Assembly (NCBI GenBank): GCA_964016415.1
Contig: OZ024666.1
Location: 868,001-932,000, forward strand
DNA from: Erwinia sp.
GTDB taxonomy: Bacteria > Pseudomonadota > Gammaproteobacteria > Enterobacterales > Enterobacteriaceae
Length of the DNA stretch: 64,000 bases
Direction: 5' to 3'
The translations under genes were made by a program, and so were the position numbers. Every line of letters starts with the position of its first letter. Positions within the stretch are counted from its first letter, which is position 1. The notes beneath the pieces were generated by a model. That model saw only the letters and a list, made by a program, of their open reading frames with translations. It ran no database searches and was not told the origin of the DNA. Of the stretch, positions 40,334-49,334 are shown in pieces.

Positions 40334-40353
40334 TACTGTGTAAAAATACAGTC
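40334..40353 (+). promoter_or_regulatory. LexA (SOS) box of dinG
   Basis: TACTGTGTAAAAATACAGTC contains perfect CTGT-N8-ACAG spacing and lies 25 bases before the dinG start. dinG is a classic damage-inducible gene. Confidence 0.88.
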
Positions 40354-40377
40354 ATTCTTCTTACTATTGTGATTAGC

Positions 40378-42510
40378 ATGGTGTTAACAGCTGCAGTAAA
40401 AAAGCAAATCGCTGACTGGTACAAAGCGCTGCAGGAGCAGATACCTGACTTTATTTCACGTTTACCTCAGCGGCAGATGATCGCAGAAGTAGCGAAAACA
40501 CTGGCGGGTGAAGCCGGCCGTCATCTGGCCATTGAGGCTCCTACAGGGGTGGGCAAGACCTTCTCATATCTGATACCTGGCATTGCTGTCGGACGAGCTG
40601 AGCAGAAACCGTTGATTATCAGTACAGCAAATGTCGCCTTACAAGATCAGATTCTCAGTAAAGATTTACCGCTTTTGCAAAAAGTTATCCCCGGTCTTAC
40701 TTATACTGCCGCACTTGGCCGCAGACGTTACCTCTGTCCTCGTAACCTCACCATGCTCAGGGATGATGATCAATACAGTTTTCTGCTGGCGCTATTTGAT
40801 GAACCTCTGACTACAACGGATAAAGAGCGACAGTGTTGTGATTCACTTTACGAAAGTTATCGATCTGGTGCGTGGGATGGGGTGCGGGATCACTGGAAAA
40901 AAATGATTGATGACCCTTTATGGCACCGCTTAAGCACTGACCGAAATCACTGTCTCGCGGCTCATTGCCAGTGGTTTCGTGAGTGTCCTTATTTTCGTGC
41001 GCGTCAGGAGATAGAACAGGCTGATGTTGTGGTAGCTAACCATGCTCTGGTGATGGCAGCGATGGAGAGTGAATCACTGCTACCGCCGGTAAAAAATATC
41101 TTACTGGTAGTTGATGAAGGGCACCATTTTGCTGAGGTGGCCCGCGACGCACTGATGATTAGTGGCGATATCACCCTGCGTGGTGTCACGCATCAGTTGG
41201 ATCTTTTTTGTCAGAGTGTAGCGCAGTATCTTACTCTGCTGCGTCCGCAGCGAGCTGCACCATTGAGTGATAAAACACGATTAGAAGCCCATTGTGAAGA
41301 GGTTTGTGTATTGCTGTCGCAACTTGCCCAATTGCTGCGCCAGCAGCTGTCATCGCAAATGTCATCAGCAGAATATCGCTTTGTTATGGGGATTCTGCCT
41401 GAAGAGATACAGCAACTGTGTCAACAACTCTGGCAACGTTATGAAAGTTTGCGCAGCCTGGCAGAGGCCTTACTGACCACGTTAAATGAAAAAACCGGGC
41501 ATCATGATCTTTCACAGTGCTATACATTAATGATTCAGCTCAGTCAGGCATTGTCTGGTTTTGAATCGGCAACAAAACTCTGGCAGCTTGCACAGATGGA
41601 ACAGGCATCAGGAGCACCAGTGTCTAAATGGGTGACAGTTGAGTATCGTGATGGCGAGGAGCATCTCTGGTTTCATTGTGCGGGGATCCGTGTCAGTGAG
41701 CAACTGGAGAAAAAAGTGTGGCGTAAAATTCCACACATCGTTTTGACTTCCGCAACCTTGCAGTCACTGAATTCTTTTCGCCATTTACAAGAGATGACAG
41801 GTTTGAATGAAAAAGCAGATGATCGTTTTATTGCTTTACCCACTCCTTTCAATCATTGCACCCAGGGGAAACTACTGATTCCGCAAATGGAACATGAACC
41901 CTCACTGGCCGCTGAGTCACAACATATTGAGGAGATGGCTCAGTTTTTCTGCCATCGTTTGCAGCAGGATAAACACAAAGGTATTTTAGTGTTATTTTCC
42001 AGTGCCAGAGCGATGAAACAGTTCATTACAGCGCTTCCAGCATTACGTTTAGAGATGCTGGTGCAGGGTGATAAGCCACGGAACAGGCTCATTGCACTGC
42101 ATCGTCAGCGCGTCACGGCAGGAGAAAGAAGCATATTGGTAGGCTTACAATCGTTTGCTGAGGGATTAGATCTGAAAGGAGAACTGCTTTCTCAGGTGCA
42201 TATTCATAAAATTGCATTTCCGCCTGTCGATAGCCCGCTGATTCTGACTGAGGGAGAGTGGCTGAGAAGTATTCATCGTTATCCCTTTGAAGTTCAGAGT
42301 TTGCCGGCGGCCTCTTTTAATCTTATTCAGCAGGTGGGACGTTTAATTCGTAGTAATCACTGTTATGGTGAAATTATTATTTACGACCGTCGTCTACTGA
42401 GTAAAGCTTATGGCAGAAGACTACTTAATGCGCTGCCGGTTTTTCCTATACAGCACCCCCCCATGCCACAAGGTTGTGGTGTAACGGCGGCATCTGGTGA
42501 GTCACATTAA
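40378..42510 (+). CDS. dinG: ATP-dependent 5'-3' DNA helicase DinG
   Basis: XPD-like iron-sulfur helicase that resolves R-loops and other replication obstacles; 710 aa. Walker A is APTGVGKT (54-61). The Fe-S cluster cysteines are in RRYLCPRN and NHCLAAHCQWFRECPYF, motif II is VVDEGHH (DEAH box), and C-terminal motifs are LVGLQSFAEGLDLKG and QQVGRLIRS. ATG 40378 fits homology (MALTAALK versus MVLTAAVK). The C-terminal basic tail of E. coli is absent. SOS box immediately upstream. Confidence 0.96.
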   Translation: MVLTAAVKKQIADWYKALQEQIPDFISRLPQRQMIAEVAKTLAGEAGRHLAIEAPTGVGKTFSYLIPGIAVGRAEQKPLIISTANVALQDQILSKDLPLLQKVIPGLTYTAALGRRRYLCPRNLTMLRDDDQYSFLLALFDEPLTTTDKERQCCDSLYESYRSGAWDGVRDHWKKMIDDPLWHRLSTDRNHCLAAHCQWFRECPYFRARQEIEQADVVVANHALVMAAMESESLLPPVKNILLVVDEGHHFAEVARDALMISGDITLRGVTHQLDLFCQSVAQYLTLLRPQRAAPLSDKTRLEAHCEEVCVLLSQLAQLLRQQLSSQMSSAEYRFVMGILPEEIQQLCQQLWQRYESLRSLAEALLTTLNEKTGHHDLSQCYTLMIQLSQALSGFESATKLWQLAQMEQASGAPVSKWVTVEYRDGEEHLWFHCAGIRVSEQLEKKVWRKIPHIVLTSATLQSLNSFRHLQEMTGLNEKADDRFIALPTPFNHCTQGKLLIPQMEHEPSLAAESQHIEEMAQFFCHRLQQDKHKGILVLFSSARAMKQFITALPALRLEMLVQGDKPRNRLIALHRQRVTAGERSILVGLQSFAEGLDLKGELLSQVHIHKIAFPPVDSPLILTEGEWLRSIHRYPFEVQSLPAASFNLIQQVGRLIRSNHCYGEIIIYDRRLLSKAYGRRLLNALPVFPIQHPPMPQGCGVTAASGESH

Positions 42511-42532
42511 TTGGATTGATAAAAAGATAAAC

Positions 42533-43504
42533 ATGACACTACAACAAATGATCAAAGAGATTGCGCGCGGTAAAAATCATGCGCGTGATCTCGACCTCGT
42601 CAGTGCTGAAACGCTGTATCGACAAATGCTGGCTGGTGATATTCCTGAACTGGAGTTGGGGGCCATTTTAGTTGCGTTACGGGTTAAAGGAGAAGCTGAA
42701 ACAGAAATGCTCGGTTTCTATCGTGCGCTGCAGGAGCGAGTTATACGTCTTACTGCGCCCGCCGGAAAACCTATGCCGATAGTTATTCCCAGTTATAATG
42801 GTGCACGCAAACATGCGAACCTTACTCCATTGCTGGCAATGCTGTTGTCTGAGTTAGGTTTTCCGGTAGTCGTGCATGGTGTTAGTCACGATCCGACACG
42901 TATTACCAGTGAAACACTGTTTAACTCTCTGGATATACCAGCAGCAACGGATATGTTGCAGGCACAAAAACAACTGGAATCAGGCAGAGTTGTTTTTCTC
43001 TCTTCCGCAACGTTCTGCCCGGCGTTGGATAAGCAACTGGCACTGCGCTGGCGCATGGGGGTTCGTAACAGCGCACATTCGCTGGCTAAAGTTTTGACTC
43101 CCTTTGCTGACGCTACCGCATTGCGCATTACCAGTATCTCACATCCGGAATATCACCCACGTATCATTTCGTTCTTTCAGTCGATTGCCGCCCCGGCGTT
43201 GTTACTCAACGGTACTGAAGGTGAAGTGTATGCCAATCCGCGGCGTACGCCGAAAATAACCCTGATTCAACCTGATAACGTGAGTGTCATCTCTGCGCCA
43301 GAGCAGGGAAATGACGTGGATGGCAGTGACATGTGGTCTGATAAGTCAGTCTCTGCCACGGTGTCATCTACCTTGCGCTGCCTTAACAGAGAACTACCAG
43401 TGCCTGAGGCTTTGCGCCTGCAGATAGCCAGTTGTTATGTTGCCTGTGGACGCAGTGATACAATAGAGCAAGCCTTTGATGCAATTAACTGCGCAGGCTA
43501 CTAA
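42533..43504 (+). CDS. ybiB: YbiB, TrpD2-like nucleic-acid-binding protein
   Basis: A 323-aa homologue of anthranilate phosphoribosyltransferase that in E. coli binds nucleic acids rather than acting in tryptophan synthesis. The N-terminal helical domain (MIKEIARGKNHARDLD) and the catalytic-like domain with PSYNGARKHANLTPLLA, VHGVSHDPTRI and WRMGVRNSAH are typical. The ATG at 42533 lies 22 bases after dinG, as in the E. coli dinG-ybiB unit. Confidence 0.93.
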   Translation: MTLQQMIKEIARGKNHARDLDLVSAETLYRQMLAGDIPELELGAILVALRVKGEAETEMLGFYRALQERVIRLTAPAGKPMPIVIPSYNGARKHANLTPLLAMLLSELGFPVVVHGVSHDPTRITSETLFNSLDIPAATDMLQAQKQLESGRVVFLSSATFCPALDKQLALRWRMGVRNSAHSLAKVLTPFADATALRITSISHPEYHPRIISFFQSIAAPALLLNGTEGEVYANPRRTPKITLIQPDNVSVISAPEQGNDVDGSDMWSDKSVSATVSSTLRCLNRELPVPEALRLQIASCYVACGRSDTIEQAFDAINCAGY

Positions 43505-43553
43505 AAGGAAGATCCCCTCATGTCCCATTTTAGCGATTGCAACAGTGAATACG

Positions 43554-44501
43554 ATGTCCTCTAACAGTCAATCAGCAATGTCAGATAAAAACAAATTTCA
43601 TCCGCGGAATCGTCATAAGGGGCATTATGATTTCCCTGCATTGATTGCCAGTTATCCCCGGTTATCTGAGTTCGTTATTACGAAAGTGGATGGACAGCCA
43701 TCGGTGGACTTCTCTGACCCGGCGGCTGTGATTGCGCTCAATCGGGCATTGTTACAGCATTACTATCAGGTAAAAGAGTGGCAGTTTCCTGCAGGATTTC
43801 TCTGTCCTCCGATTCCCGGACGCGCGGATTACATATATCACCTTGCTGATTTGTTAGCTGAGGGACATCCGTCAGTTTTGCCCCGAAGCATGTCGGTTCT
43901 CGACATAGGTTGTGGTGCAAATTGTATTTATCCGATTATCGGTCATCATGAGTATGGCTGGCGTTTTACTGGCACCGAAATCAATGCTGCGGCGATGCAA
44001 TCTGCCCATGCTATTCTCCTGGCTAATCCAGCATTGCAGCGTTCGATTCGTCTTCGCCGCCAGCGTAATCCCGAGTCTGTTTTCAGTGGAATTATCCATA
44101 AAAACGAACGTTATCATGCGGTGATGTGTAATCCACCGTTTCACAACTCAGCTGAAGACGCTCAGGCAGGAACAGAGCGAAAATTACGTAATCTGGGACT
44201 AGCAAAGCAGAGCGGGCTCAATTTTGGAGGCCAGCAGGATGAGTTATGGTGTGATGGCGGTGAAATGGCTTACATTCAGCGCATGATCAGCGAAAGCATG
44301 TTATTTTCGCGTCAGGTTGTCTGGTTCACCTCACTGGTGTCCAGGAAAGCGCATCTCAGTGTATTTCAGGAGCAGCTGAAGGCCGCAGAAGTTGCCGCAG
44401 TTATTGTGAGGGAAATGTCTCAGGGTCAAAAACAGAGTCGTTTCATTGCATGGAGTTTTATGGATAAAACCGTGCGTGAGCGTCAGCTGTCACGTGATTA
44501 A
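43554..44501 (+). CDS. rlmF: 23S rRNA (adenine-1618-N6)-methyltransferase RlmF
   Basis: Methylates A1618 of 23S rRNA using S-adenosylmethionine; about 315 aa (308 in E. coli YbiN). The SAM site is VLDIGCGANCIYP, and the catalytic N6-adenine motif is CNPPFHNS. Other conserved stretches are HPRNRHKGHYDF, FLCPPIPGRADYI and LNFGGQQDELWC. Start uncertain: 43554 is used, 43578 is possible, and neither has a good ribosome-binding site. A 14-codon frame at 43520-43564 with a good AGGAAG overlaps it in another frame and might couple translation. Confidence 0.9.
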   Translation: MSSNSQSAMSDKNKFHPRNRHKGHYDFPALIASYPRLSEFVITKVDGQPSVDFSDPAAVIALNRALLQHYYQVKEWQFPAGFLCPPIPGRADYIYHLADLLAEGHPSVLPRSMSVLDIGCGANCIYPIIGHHEYGWRFTGTEINAAAMQSAHAILLANPALQRSIRLRRQRNPESVFSGIIHKNERYHAVMCNPPFHNSAEDAQAGTERKLRNLGLAKQSGLNFGGQQDELWCDGGEMAYIQRMISESMLFSRQVVWFTSLVSRKAHLSVFQEQLKAAEVAAVIVREMSQGQKQSRFIAWSFMDKTVRERQLSRD

Positions 44502-44528
44502 AAAATACAGCCACTCTGGGTGGCTGTA
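44499..44528 (-). terminator. Rho-independent terminator of dps
   Basis: Stem TACAGCCAC/GTGGCTGTA (44506-44514 with 44520-44528). Read on the minus strand it is followed by TTTTTTAATC. It lies 40 bases after the dps stop and overlaps the end of convergent rlmF. Confidence 0.85.
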
Positions 44529-44568
44529 ATGATAATCAGGCAGATTGCGGAACTGAAGATGCCAGAAG

Positions 44569-45072
44569 TTATTCAATATTAGCTTCGATGAACCACAGGA
44601 ACTTGTCGAGGTCGCGCGAGGCTGCTGTGAAAATGTCTGCAGTATCTTCCTCACTGACCTCGGTAATGGCATGACGTGTGTCATTGGCAACAATGGCGAA
44701 ACGTTCTGCCAGTGCTTTCAGGTGATCCTGAACAGAGTGAATATTCAAAGGATAACTTTTTAGTGGTGTTTTATCGTTTACCACTTGAGTAGTACCCAGT
44801 GCAACGCCACCGAGCTGTACGACACGCTCAGCAATGATATCGAGATGGTCAGTAATGGCAGTACGGAAACCATCAAGCATTTCGTGTACGCCGATAAAAT
44901 TCGCGCCACGCATGTTCCAGTGCGCTTGTTTGGTTATCAGCGAAAGGTCAATAAATTCAGTAACCAGACGGTTTAGTACACCAATAGTGGCTTTTTTCTC
45001 TTCATCGGACACATCATTGAGGGTGTAGATCAGATCAGAGGGTACTGCTTTTACCAGTTTAGCGGTGCTCAT
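44569..45072 (-). CDS. dps: DNA-binding ferritin-like protein Dps
   Basis: Dodecameric stationary-phase protein that coats DNA and oxidises iron with hydrogen peroxide. It is 167 aa, the E. coli length. Ferroxidase residues are in the [29 protein letters not shown] segment, and the family helix [10 protein letters not shown] follows. The Lys-containing N-terminus ([10 protein letters not shown]) binds DNA. GAGAGGATA upstream of ATG 45072. In E. coli dps is controlled by OxyR, IHF and sigma-S; no clear sites were identified here. Confidence 0.97.
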   Translation of the reverse strand: MSTAKLVKAVPSDLIYTLNDVSDEEKKATIGVLNRLVTEFIDLSLITKQAHWNMRGANFIGVHEMLDGFRTAITDHLDIIAERVVQLGGVALGTTQVVNDKTPLKSYPLNIHSVQDHLKALAERFAIVANDTRHAITEVSEEDTADIFTAASRDLDKFLWFIEANIE

Positions 45073-45372
45073 AAGAGATATCCTCTCAATTGGGTTAGCC
45101 TCATTAAGTACGTGGGTAATTATAGCACCGGGCGAAGGGTTTGTCGGAAAGAAATTGCCTATGAATCAAATAGCCTTTTTCTTTATGTGGTTATTTTGTC
45201 AACATAAAGTAGCTCTGATGCTATTAAGAATGAGAGTTATTGTTTTTATCTTTTCTCTGATTAAAAATAATTAGCTGAATAACTTCAGCTTTTTATTTCT
45301 GCTGAAGTTTATTTCCCACAGAAAATAGCGCTGCATGAGTGCACTGCAGACATATTTTATTACATAACATTG
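45073..45372. other. dps-rhtA intergenic region with overlapping hairpins
   Basis: No gene seen. Two mutually exclusive stems share one arm: AGCTGAA/TTCAGCT (45273-45279 with 45284-45290), followed on the plus strand by TTTTATTT, and AACTTCAGC/GCTGAAGTT (45281-45289 with 45301-45309). On the minus strand the first is followed by AATTATTTTT, which would end rhtA transcription. The plus-strand T-run would suit a small RNA ending here, but no promoter for one is evident. Confidence 0.5.
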
Positions 45373-46287
45373 TTATTGTGGGGATTCAGTGTTAACGACG
45401 GAAATTTTTCTCAATTTATTCTTCGCCGGGCGCAGCATCAGGGTTGTACCGCAAGACGCCATCACGATAGCCAGTAACCCAAGCCATTGCCGGAGTGATA
45501 GCATTTCATTCAGGAAAAGCATTCCGGATAGCGCTGCCAGTGCCGGTTCCATGCTCATCAACGTACCGAATGTTTTGGCGGGCATGCGTGTTAACGCCAG
45601 CATTTCCAGAGAGTAGGGGATCGCCGTGGATAGCACGGCAATAGCAATGGCAAAGGGGATCACCGAGAGACTCCTTATTCCGCTATCGGCAAAAAATAAC
45701 CCGACGGGAACAAAAATCAATGAGGCAAATAGCGAACCGACAGCCACAGTGGCGGGTCCGTGCTCAGCCCCGGCTTTCTTACCTGTGAGAATATACACAG
45801 CCCAGAGCGCGCCAGCGAAGAGCGCGAGTATCGCTCCGACCGGGTCGACATTGGAAAGAGAGTCACCCACTGGCAGTAACAGCCACAGACCGGCCAGTGC
45901 AAATATAATCCACAGGAGATCAACAATTCGCCGTGAACTGACCAGTGCCAGAGTCAGGGGGCCGACGAATTCCAGTGCAACTGCAATACCCAGCGGTACG
46001 GTTCTGATAGAGAGATAAAAAAAGTAATTCATTCCGCCCAGAGCCATACCATAAAACAAAAGAGACCGAAGTTGTTGGCGTGTAAAGCGTAAACGCCAGG
46101 GGCGAAACACTGCACAGAGGATTAATGTGCCAAAACCAAGTCTTAAAGCAGTGATTCCGGTAGCACCCACAGCAGGAAAAAGCGTTTTTGCCAGCGCTGC
46201 ACCACACTGAATAGACGTCATAGCGATGAGCAGGATCACCACTGGTAACCAAACGGGAAATGTTTTAGCGGAATAGGGCATGGGCAT
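45373..46287 (-). CDS. rhtA: Threonine/homoserine exporter RhtA
   Basis: DMT-superfamily inner-membrane exporter of threonine, homoserine and related amino acids; 304 aa (295 in E. coli) with ten membrane helices in two EamA repeats. MPVWLPIVILL-like N-terminus, LFYGMALGGMNYFFYLSI, KKAGAEHGPATVAVGSL and RMPAKTFGTLMSMEPALAALSGM are conserved. Start ATG 46287; a second in-frame ATG at 46281 is an alternative. In the E. coli order dps-rhtA-ompX. Confidence 0.95.
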   Translation of the reverse strand: MPMPYSAKTFPVWLPVVILLIAMTSIQCGAALAKTLFPAVGATGITALRLGFGTLILCAVFRPWRLRFTRQQLRSLLFYGMALGGMNYFFYLSIRTVPLGIAVALEFVGPLTLALVSSRRIVDLLWIIFALAGLWLLLPVGDSLSNVDPVGAILALFAGALWAVYILTGKKAGAEHGPATVAVGSLFASLIFVPVGLFFADSGIRSLSVIPFAIAIAVLSTAIPYSLEMLALTRMPAKTFGTLMSMEPALAALSGMLFLNEMLSLRQWLGLLAIVMASCGTTLMLRPAKNKLRKISVVNTESPQ

Positions 46288-46623
46288 AACCTGTAATCAT
46301 GCGGTGAATGTTAAGGCAGAGTCGCCCATAGCAAACTATTTTATGTGAGAAGCGGGTGGCAGAAAAGAGGCGGGCAAATATTACACCGGAATAAGCACAA
46401 AAAATGCTTTTTTATTAGCGTGTCTGGTTTATTTTTAGCCAAACGTAAGACATTTTCATAACAAGAAATTATGACAAAAATAAGTTAAAATAATGACATA
46501 GAATAATTCATTAATCTTCTGTTACATCAAACATTAAGTTAGACAACAAAATCCACGCAGAGTTTCTCACTGCATTTGCTATATTTGCGGGGTGTCCTGA
46601 AGAATAACTTTACAGAGGTCGTT
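46288..46623. other. rhtA-ompX divergent promoter region
   Basis: No gene seen. AT-rich. A small hairpin AGCA-N7-TGCT followed by TTTTTATTA (about 46396-46420, plus strand) resembles a weak terminator. A TATATT -10-like element lies at about 46579, some 45 bases before ompX. Other regulators not identified. Confidence 0.35.
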
Positions 46624-47164
<541 letters not shown>

Positions 47165-47207
47165 TGCTGGCGTAGATAGTCAGCGCCTTAAATCAGTCAC
47201 TATGATG

Positions 47208-47236
47208 ACGGTCCACTTTGTGGGCCGTTTTTTTTG
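47208..47236 (+). terminator. Rho-independent terminator of ompX
   Basis: Stem ACGGTCCAC/GTGGGCCGT (one G-T pair) with a TTT loop, followed by eight Ts. Confidence 0.92.
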
Positions 47237-47366
47237 TTTATACAGCCTCGAAGGTCATTTGTCAGGAAAGCGAATAGTAAAGAAGGTGAGATAGTTAGCT
47301 ACAGAGGCAGGTGAGCTGATCTTTTCAGCCTGATAATTTATGGCAGGAAATTAGGCAGGTGACATT

Positions 47367-47480
47367 TTAAGCTTTGTCACCTGGCGTGTTGTCATTTTTT
47401 TCTGTCAGCAGTCTCAGCAACTGCAGACGCAAAGCAAAGGGTGAACGGCAAAAAAGTTTCATCAGACTAGGCCTCTCCAT
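47367..47480 (-). CDS. mntS: Small manganese-related protein MntS
   Basis: A 37-aa protein, MERPSLMKLFCRSPFALRLQ then LLRLLTEKNDNTPGDKA. It shares the SPF-x-x-RL-x-LL-x-L core and a Pro/Asp/Lys end with E. coli MntS (42 aa, encoded by rybA), which raises usable manganese by inhibiting the MntP exporter. A strong GGAGGG ribosome-binding site lies 7 bases upstream. It is divergent from mntR with an MntR-like site between them, as in E. coli. A CAGGTGAC/GTCACCTG hairpin (47356-47383) spans its stop codon. Confidence 0.82.
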   Translation of the reverse strand: MERPSLMKLFCRSPFALRLQLLRLLTEKNDNTPGDKA

Positions 47481-47521
47481 TATTTAACCCTCCACATTAG
47501 GGGGACATCGGCCAGTGACTT

Positions 47522-47543
47522 AGTTATAGCACAGGCTATACAT
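47522..47543 (-). promoter_or_regulatory. MntR-like operator of mntS
   Basis: TTATAGCACAGGCTATA with flanking symmetry fits the MntR box (AACATAGC-N4/5-GCTATGTT type; TATAGC-N5-CTATA here). It lies 42 bases upstream of mntS, where MntR-Mn represses mntS in E. coli. A further CCCTATGTAGGG dyad is next to it at 47553-47564. Confidence 0.7.
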
Positions 47544-47652
47544 TGTAGCCAGCCCTATGTAGGGAAAATTTGTGCTTCTCTGCGCTTGGTTTACAATAGC
47601 AGTCAGTGGCCGTTCAACGGCCCCATAAGCATGTGAGAACAGAGGAAGTGGA

Positions 47653-48105
47653 ATGAGCCTTCGCGCAAAAAATAAAAACCCAGCGCCGCTGAAAGAAATT
47701 GAAGAGCATGTCGAAGGCTTTCGTCAGGTGCGGGAGGCACACCGACGGGAATTGATCGATGATTATGTCGAATTGATCGCCGATTTAATCGGTGAGTTTG
47801 GTGAAGCACGTCAGGTCGATATGGCTGCCAGATTGGGCGTTTCTCAACCTACAGTAGCTAAGATGTTGAAACGCCTCGCTTCGAGTGGACTCGTAGAACA
47901 AATTCCTTATCGTGGCGTATTTCTCACCCGTGAAGGTGAGGCCCTCGCAGAGGCCAGCCGCAGGCGTCACCATATTGTTGAAAGTTTTTTACTGGCACTG
48001 GGTGTCAGCGAGGAGATTGCCAGACGGGACGCAGAAGGATTAGAACACCACGTCAGTGATGAAACACTGGCTATATTTCAGCGTTTTTATGAAGAGCGGC
48101 AATAG
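47653..48105 (+). CDS. mntR: Manganese-responsive regulator MntR
   Basis: DtxR-family metalloregulator, 150 aa (155 in E. coli), repressing mntH and mntS and activating mntP when manganese is high. The N-terminal winged helix has the [36 protein letters not shown] recognition segment. The dimerisation and metal domain includes [14 protein letters not shown] and [10 protein letters not shown]. The ATG at 47653 follows GAGGAAGTGG. ybiR follows 17 bases later, probably in the same operon. Confidence 0.95.
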   Translation: MSLRAKNKNPAPLKEIEEHVEGFRQVREAHRRELIDDYVELIADLIGEFGEARQVDMAARLGVSQPTVAKMLKRLASSGLVEQIPYRGVFLTREGEALAEASRRRHHIVESFLLALGVSEEIARRDAEGLEHHVSDETLAIFQRFYEERQ

Positions 48106-48122
48106 TCGCATTGAGATGAACC

Positions 48123-49241
48123 ATGTTCGCACCATTACGCTCTTTTTTACATGACCGTTTTTTGCATCTGTTATTATTGCTGGGGATTCTGCTGGCATTC
48201 TGGGCCCCCTTACCGAGCGCGGCATCGCTGTATCATGCAGTAAGTTGGTCAACAATCGCCACACTTGCTGGCTTACTGATACTCACGCGAGGCATAGATG
48301 ACAGTGGTTACTTCAGGGTGGCGGGCCGACGGCTGGTCACCCGTTTCCATACGCAACGCACGCTTGCTCTGTTTTTGGTGGCAGCCGCTGCTTTACTGGC
48401 TTCTGTTCTGACTAATGACGTGGCACTGTTCATCACAGTGCCGCTCACCCTCTCTTTGCGGCAATATGTTTCACTGCCAGCCAATCGCTTAATCATTTTT
48501 GAGGCACTGGCAGTGAATGTCGGTTCGCTGTTGACGCCGATTGGCAATCCACAAAATATCATGTTGTGGCAACAGCAGGGGATCGGGTTCTGGCAATTCA
48601 TCGGCCAGATGTCAGCTTTAGGGGTGTTATTAATGTTGACCCTTCTGATTCTGACATGGGTCTGTTTTGCCTCTGAAACGTTACAGGTGGATGAACAGAC
48701 TGATTCTCCCGAGTGGCATCGCCCCCTTCTGTATTGCAGTGTAGTGATGTATCTGCTGTTTCTGGTTGCCGTTGAAATGGGGCAGGTGTATTGGGGATTG
48801 TTATCAGTGTTGCTGTTGTTCTTGCTAATGGGCCGGAAAATTTTGTTGACGCTGGACTGGAGTTTGCTGGCGGTATTCATCATGATGTTTGTCGATGTAG
48901 ACTTGCTGACACGCTTACCTCAACTGCGTGATATGCTTGCGCAAGTATCCCATTTGTCCGCTCTTCAACAATTTTTACTCTCTATTGGTCTTTCTCAGGT
49001 GATCAGCAATGTGCCTGCCACGATTTTACTCTCAGGAACAATGGGAAGCAGTTTACTGCTGGCATGGGGAGTCAATATCGGAGGCTTTGGCTTGCTGCCT
49101 GGGTCGCTGGCTAATTTAATTGCACTGCGAATGGCAAAAAACAGTGCCATCTGGTGGCAATTTCATCTTTTCTCCGTGCCAATGTTGGTCTGGTCAGTGC
49201 TCTTCGGCGGTTTGCTGTTGTCCTGGTTAGGTCATCTGTAA
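48123..49241 (+). CDS. ybiR: Predicted anion transporter YbiR
   Basis: A 372-aa inner-membrane protein of the ion-transporter superfamily (ArsB/NhaD/CitMHS-like fold), the same length as E. coli YbiR, with about ten hydrophobic segments. LTNDVALFITVPLTLSL and VNVGSLLTPIGNPQN are the paired conserved motifs of the family; ISNVPATILLS mirrors the first in the second half. Substrate unknown. It follows mntR closely as in E. coli. Confidence 0.92.
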   Translation: MFAPLRSFLHDRFLHLLLLLGILLAFWAPLPSAASLYHAVSWSTIATLAGLLILTRGIDDSGYFRVAGRRLVTRFHTQRTLALFLVAAAALLASVLTNDVALFITVPLTLSLRQYVSLPANRLIIFEALAVNVGSLLTPIGNPQNIMLWQQQGIGFWQFIGQMSALGVLLMLTLLILTWVCFASETLQVDEQTDSPEWHRPLLYCSVVMYLLFLVAVEMGQVYWGLLSVLLLFLLMGRKILLTLDWSLLAVFIMMFVDVDLLTRLPQLRDMLAQVSHLSALQQFLLSIGLSQVISNVPATILLSGTMGSSLLLAWGVNIGGFGLLPGSLANLIALRMAKNSAIWWQFHLFSVPMLVWSVLFGGLLLSWLGHL

Positions 49242-49334
49242 GCGAACAAAGTACCGTGGCTGGTATTTGTCCTGCTTTTTTTGGCATAATGGGCTTCACT
49301 TCACATTTTATCACCGTTATAGAAAGGCTACCCT

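Noticed and set aside
43520-43564. 14-codon frame with a good AGGAAG before rlmF
   Set aside because: Too short to support as a gene; mentioned only as possible translational coupling for rlmF.
48308-48883. 191-codon minus-strand frame within ybiR
   Set aside because: Antisense to a conserved transporter gene; no start signal and no homology.
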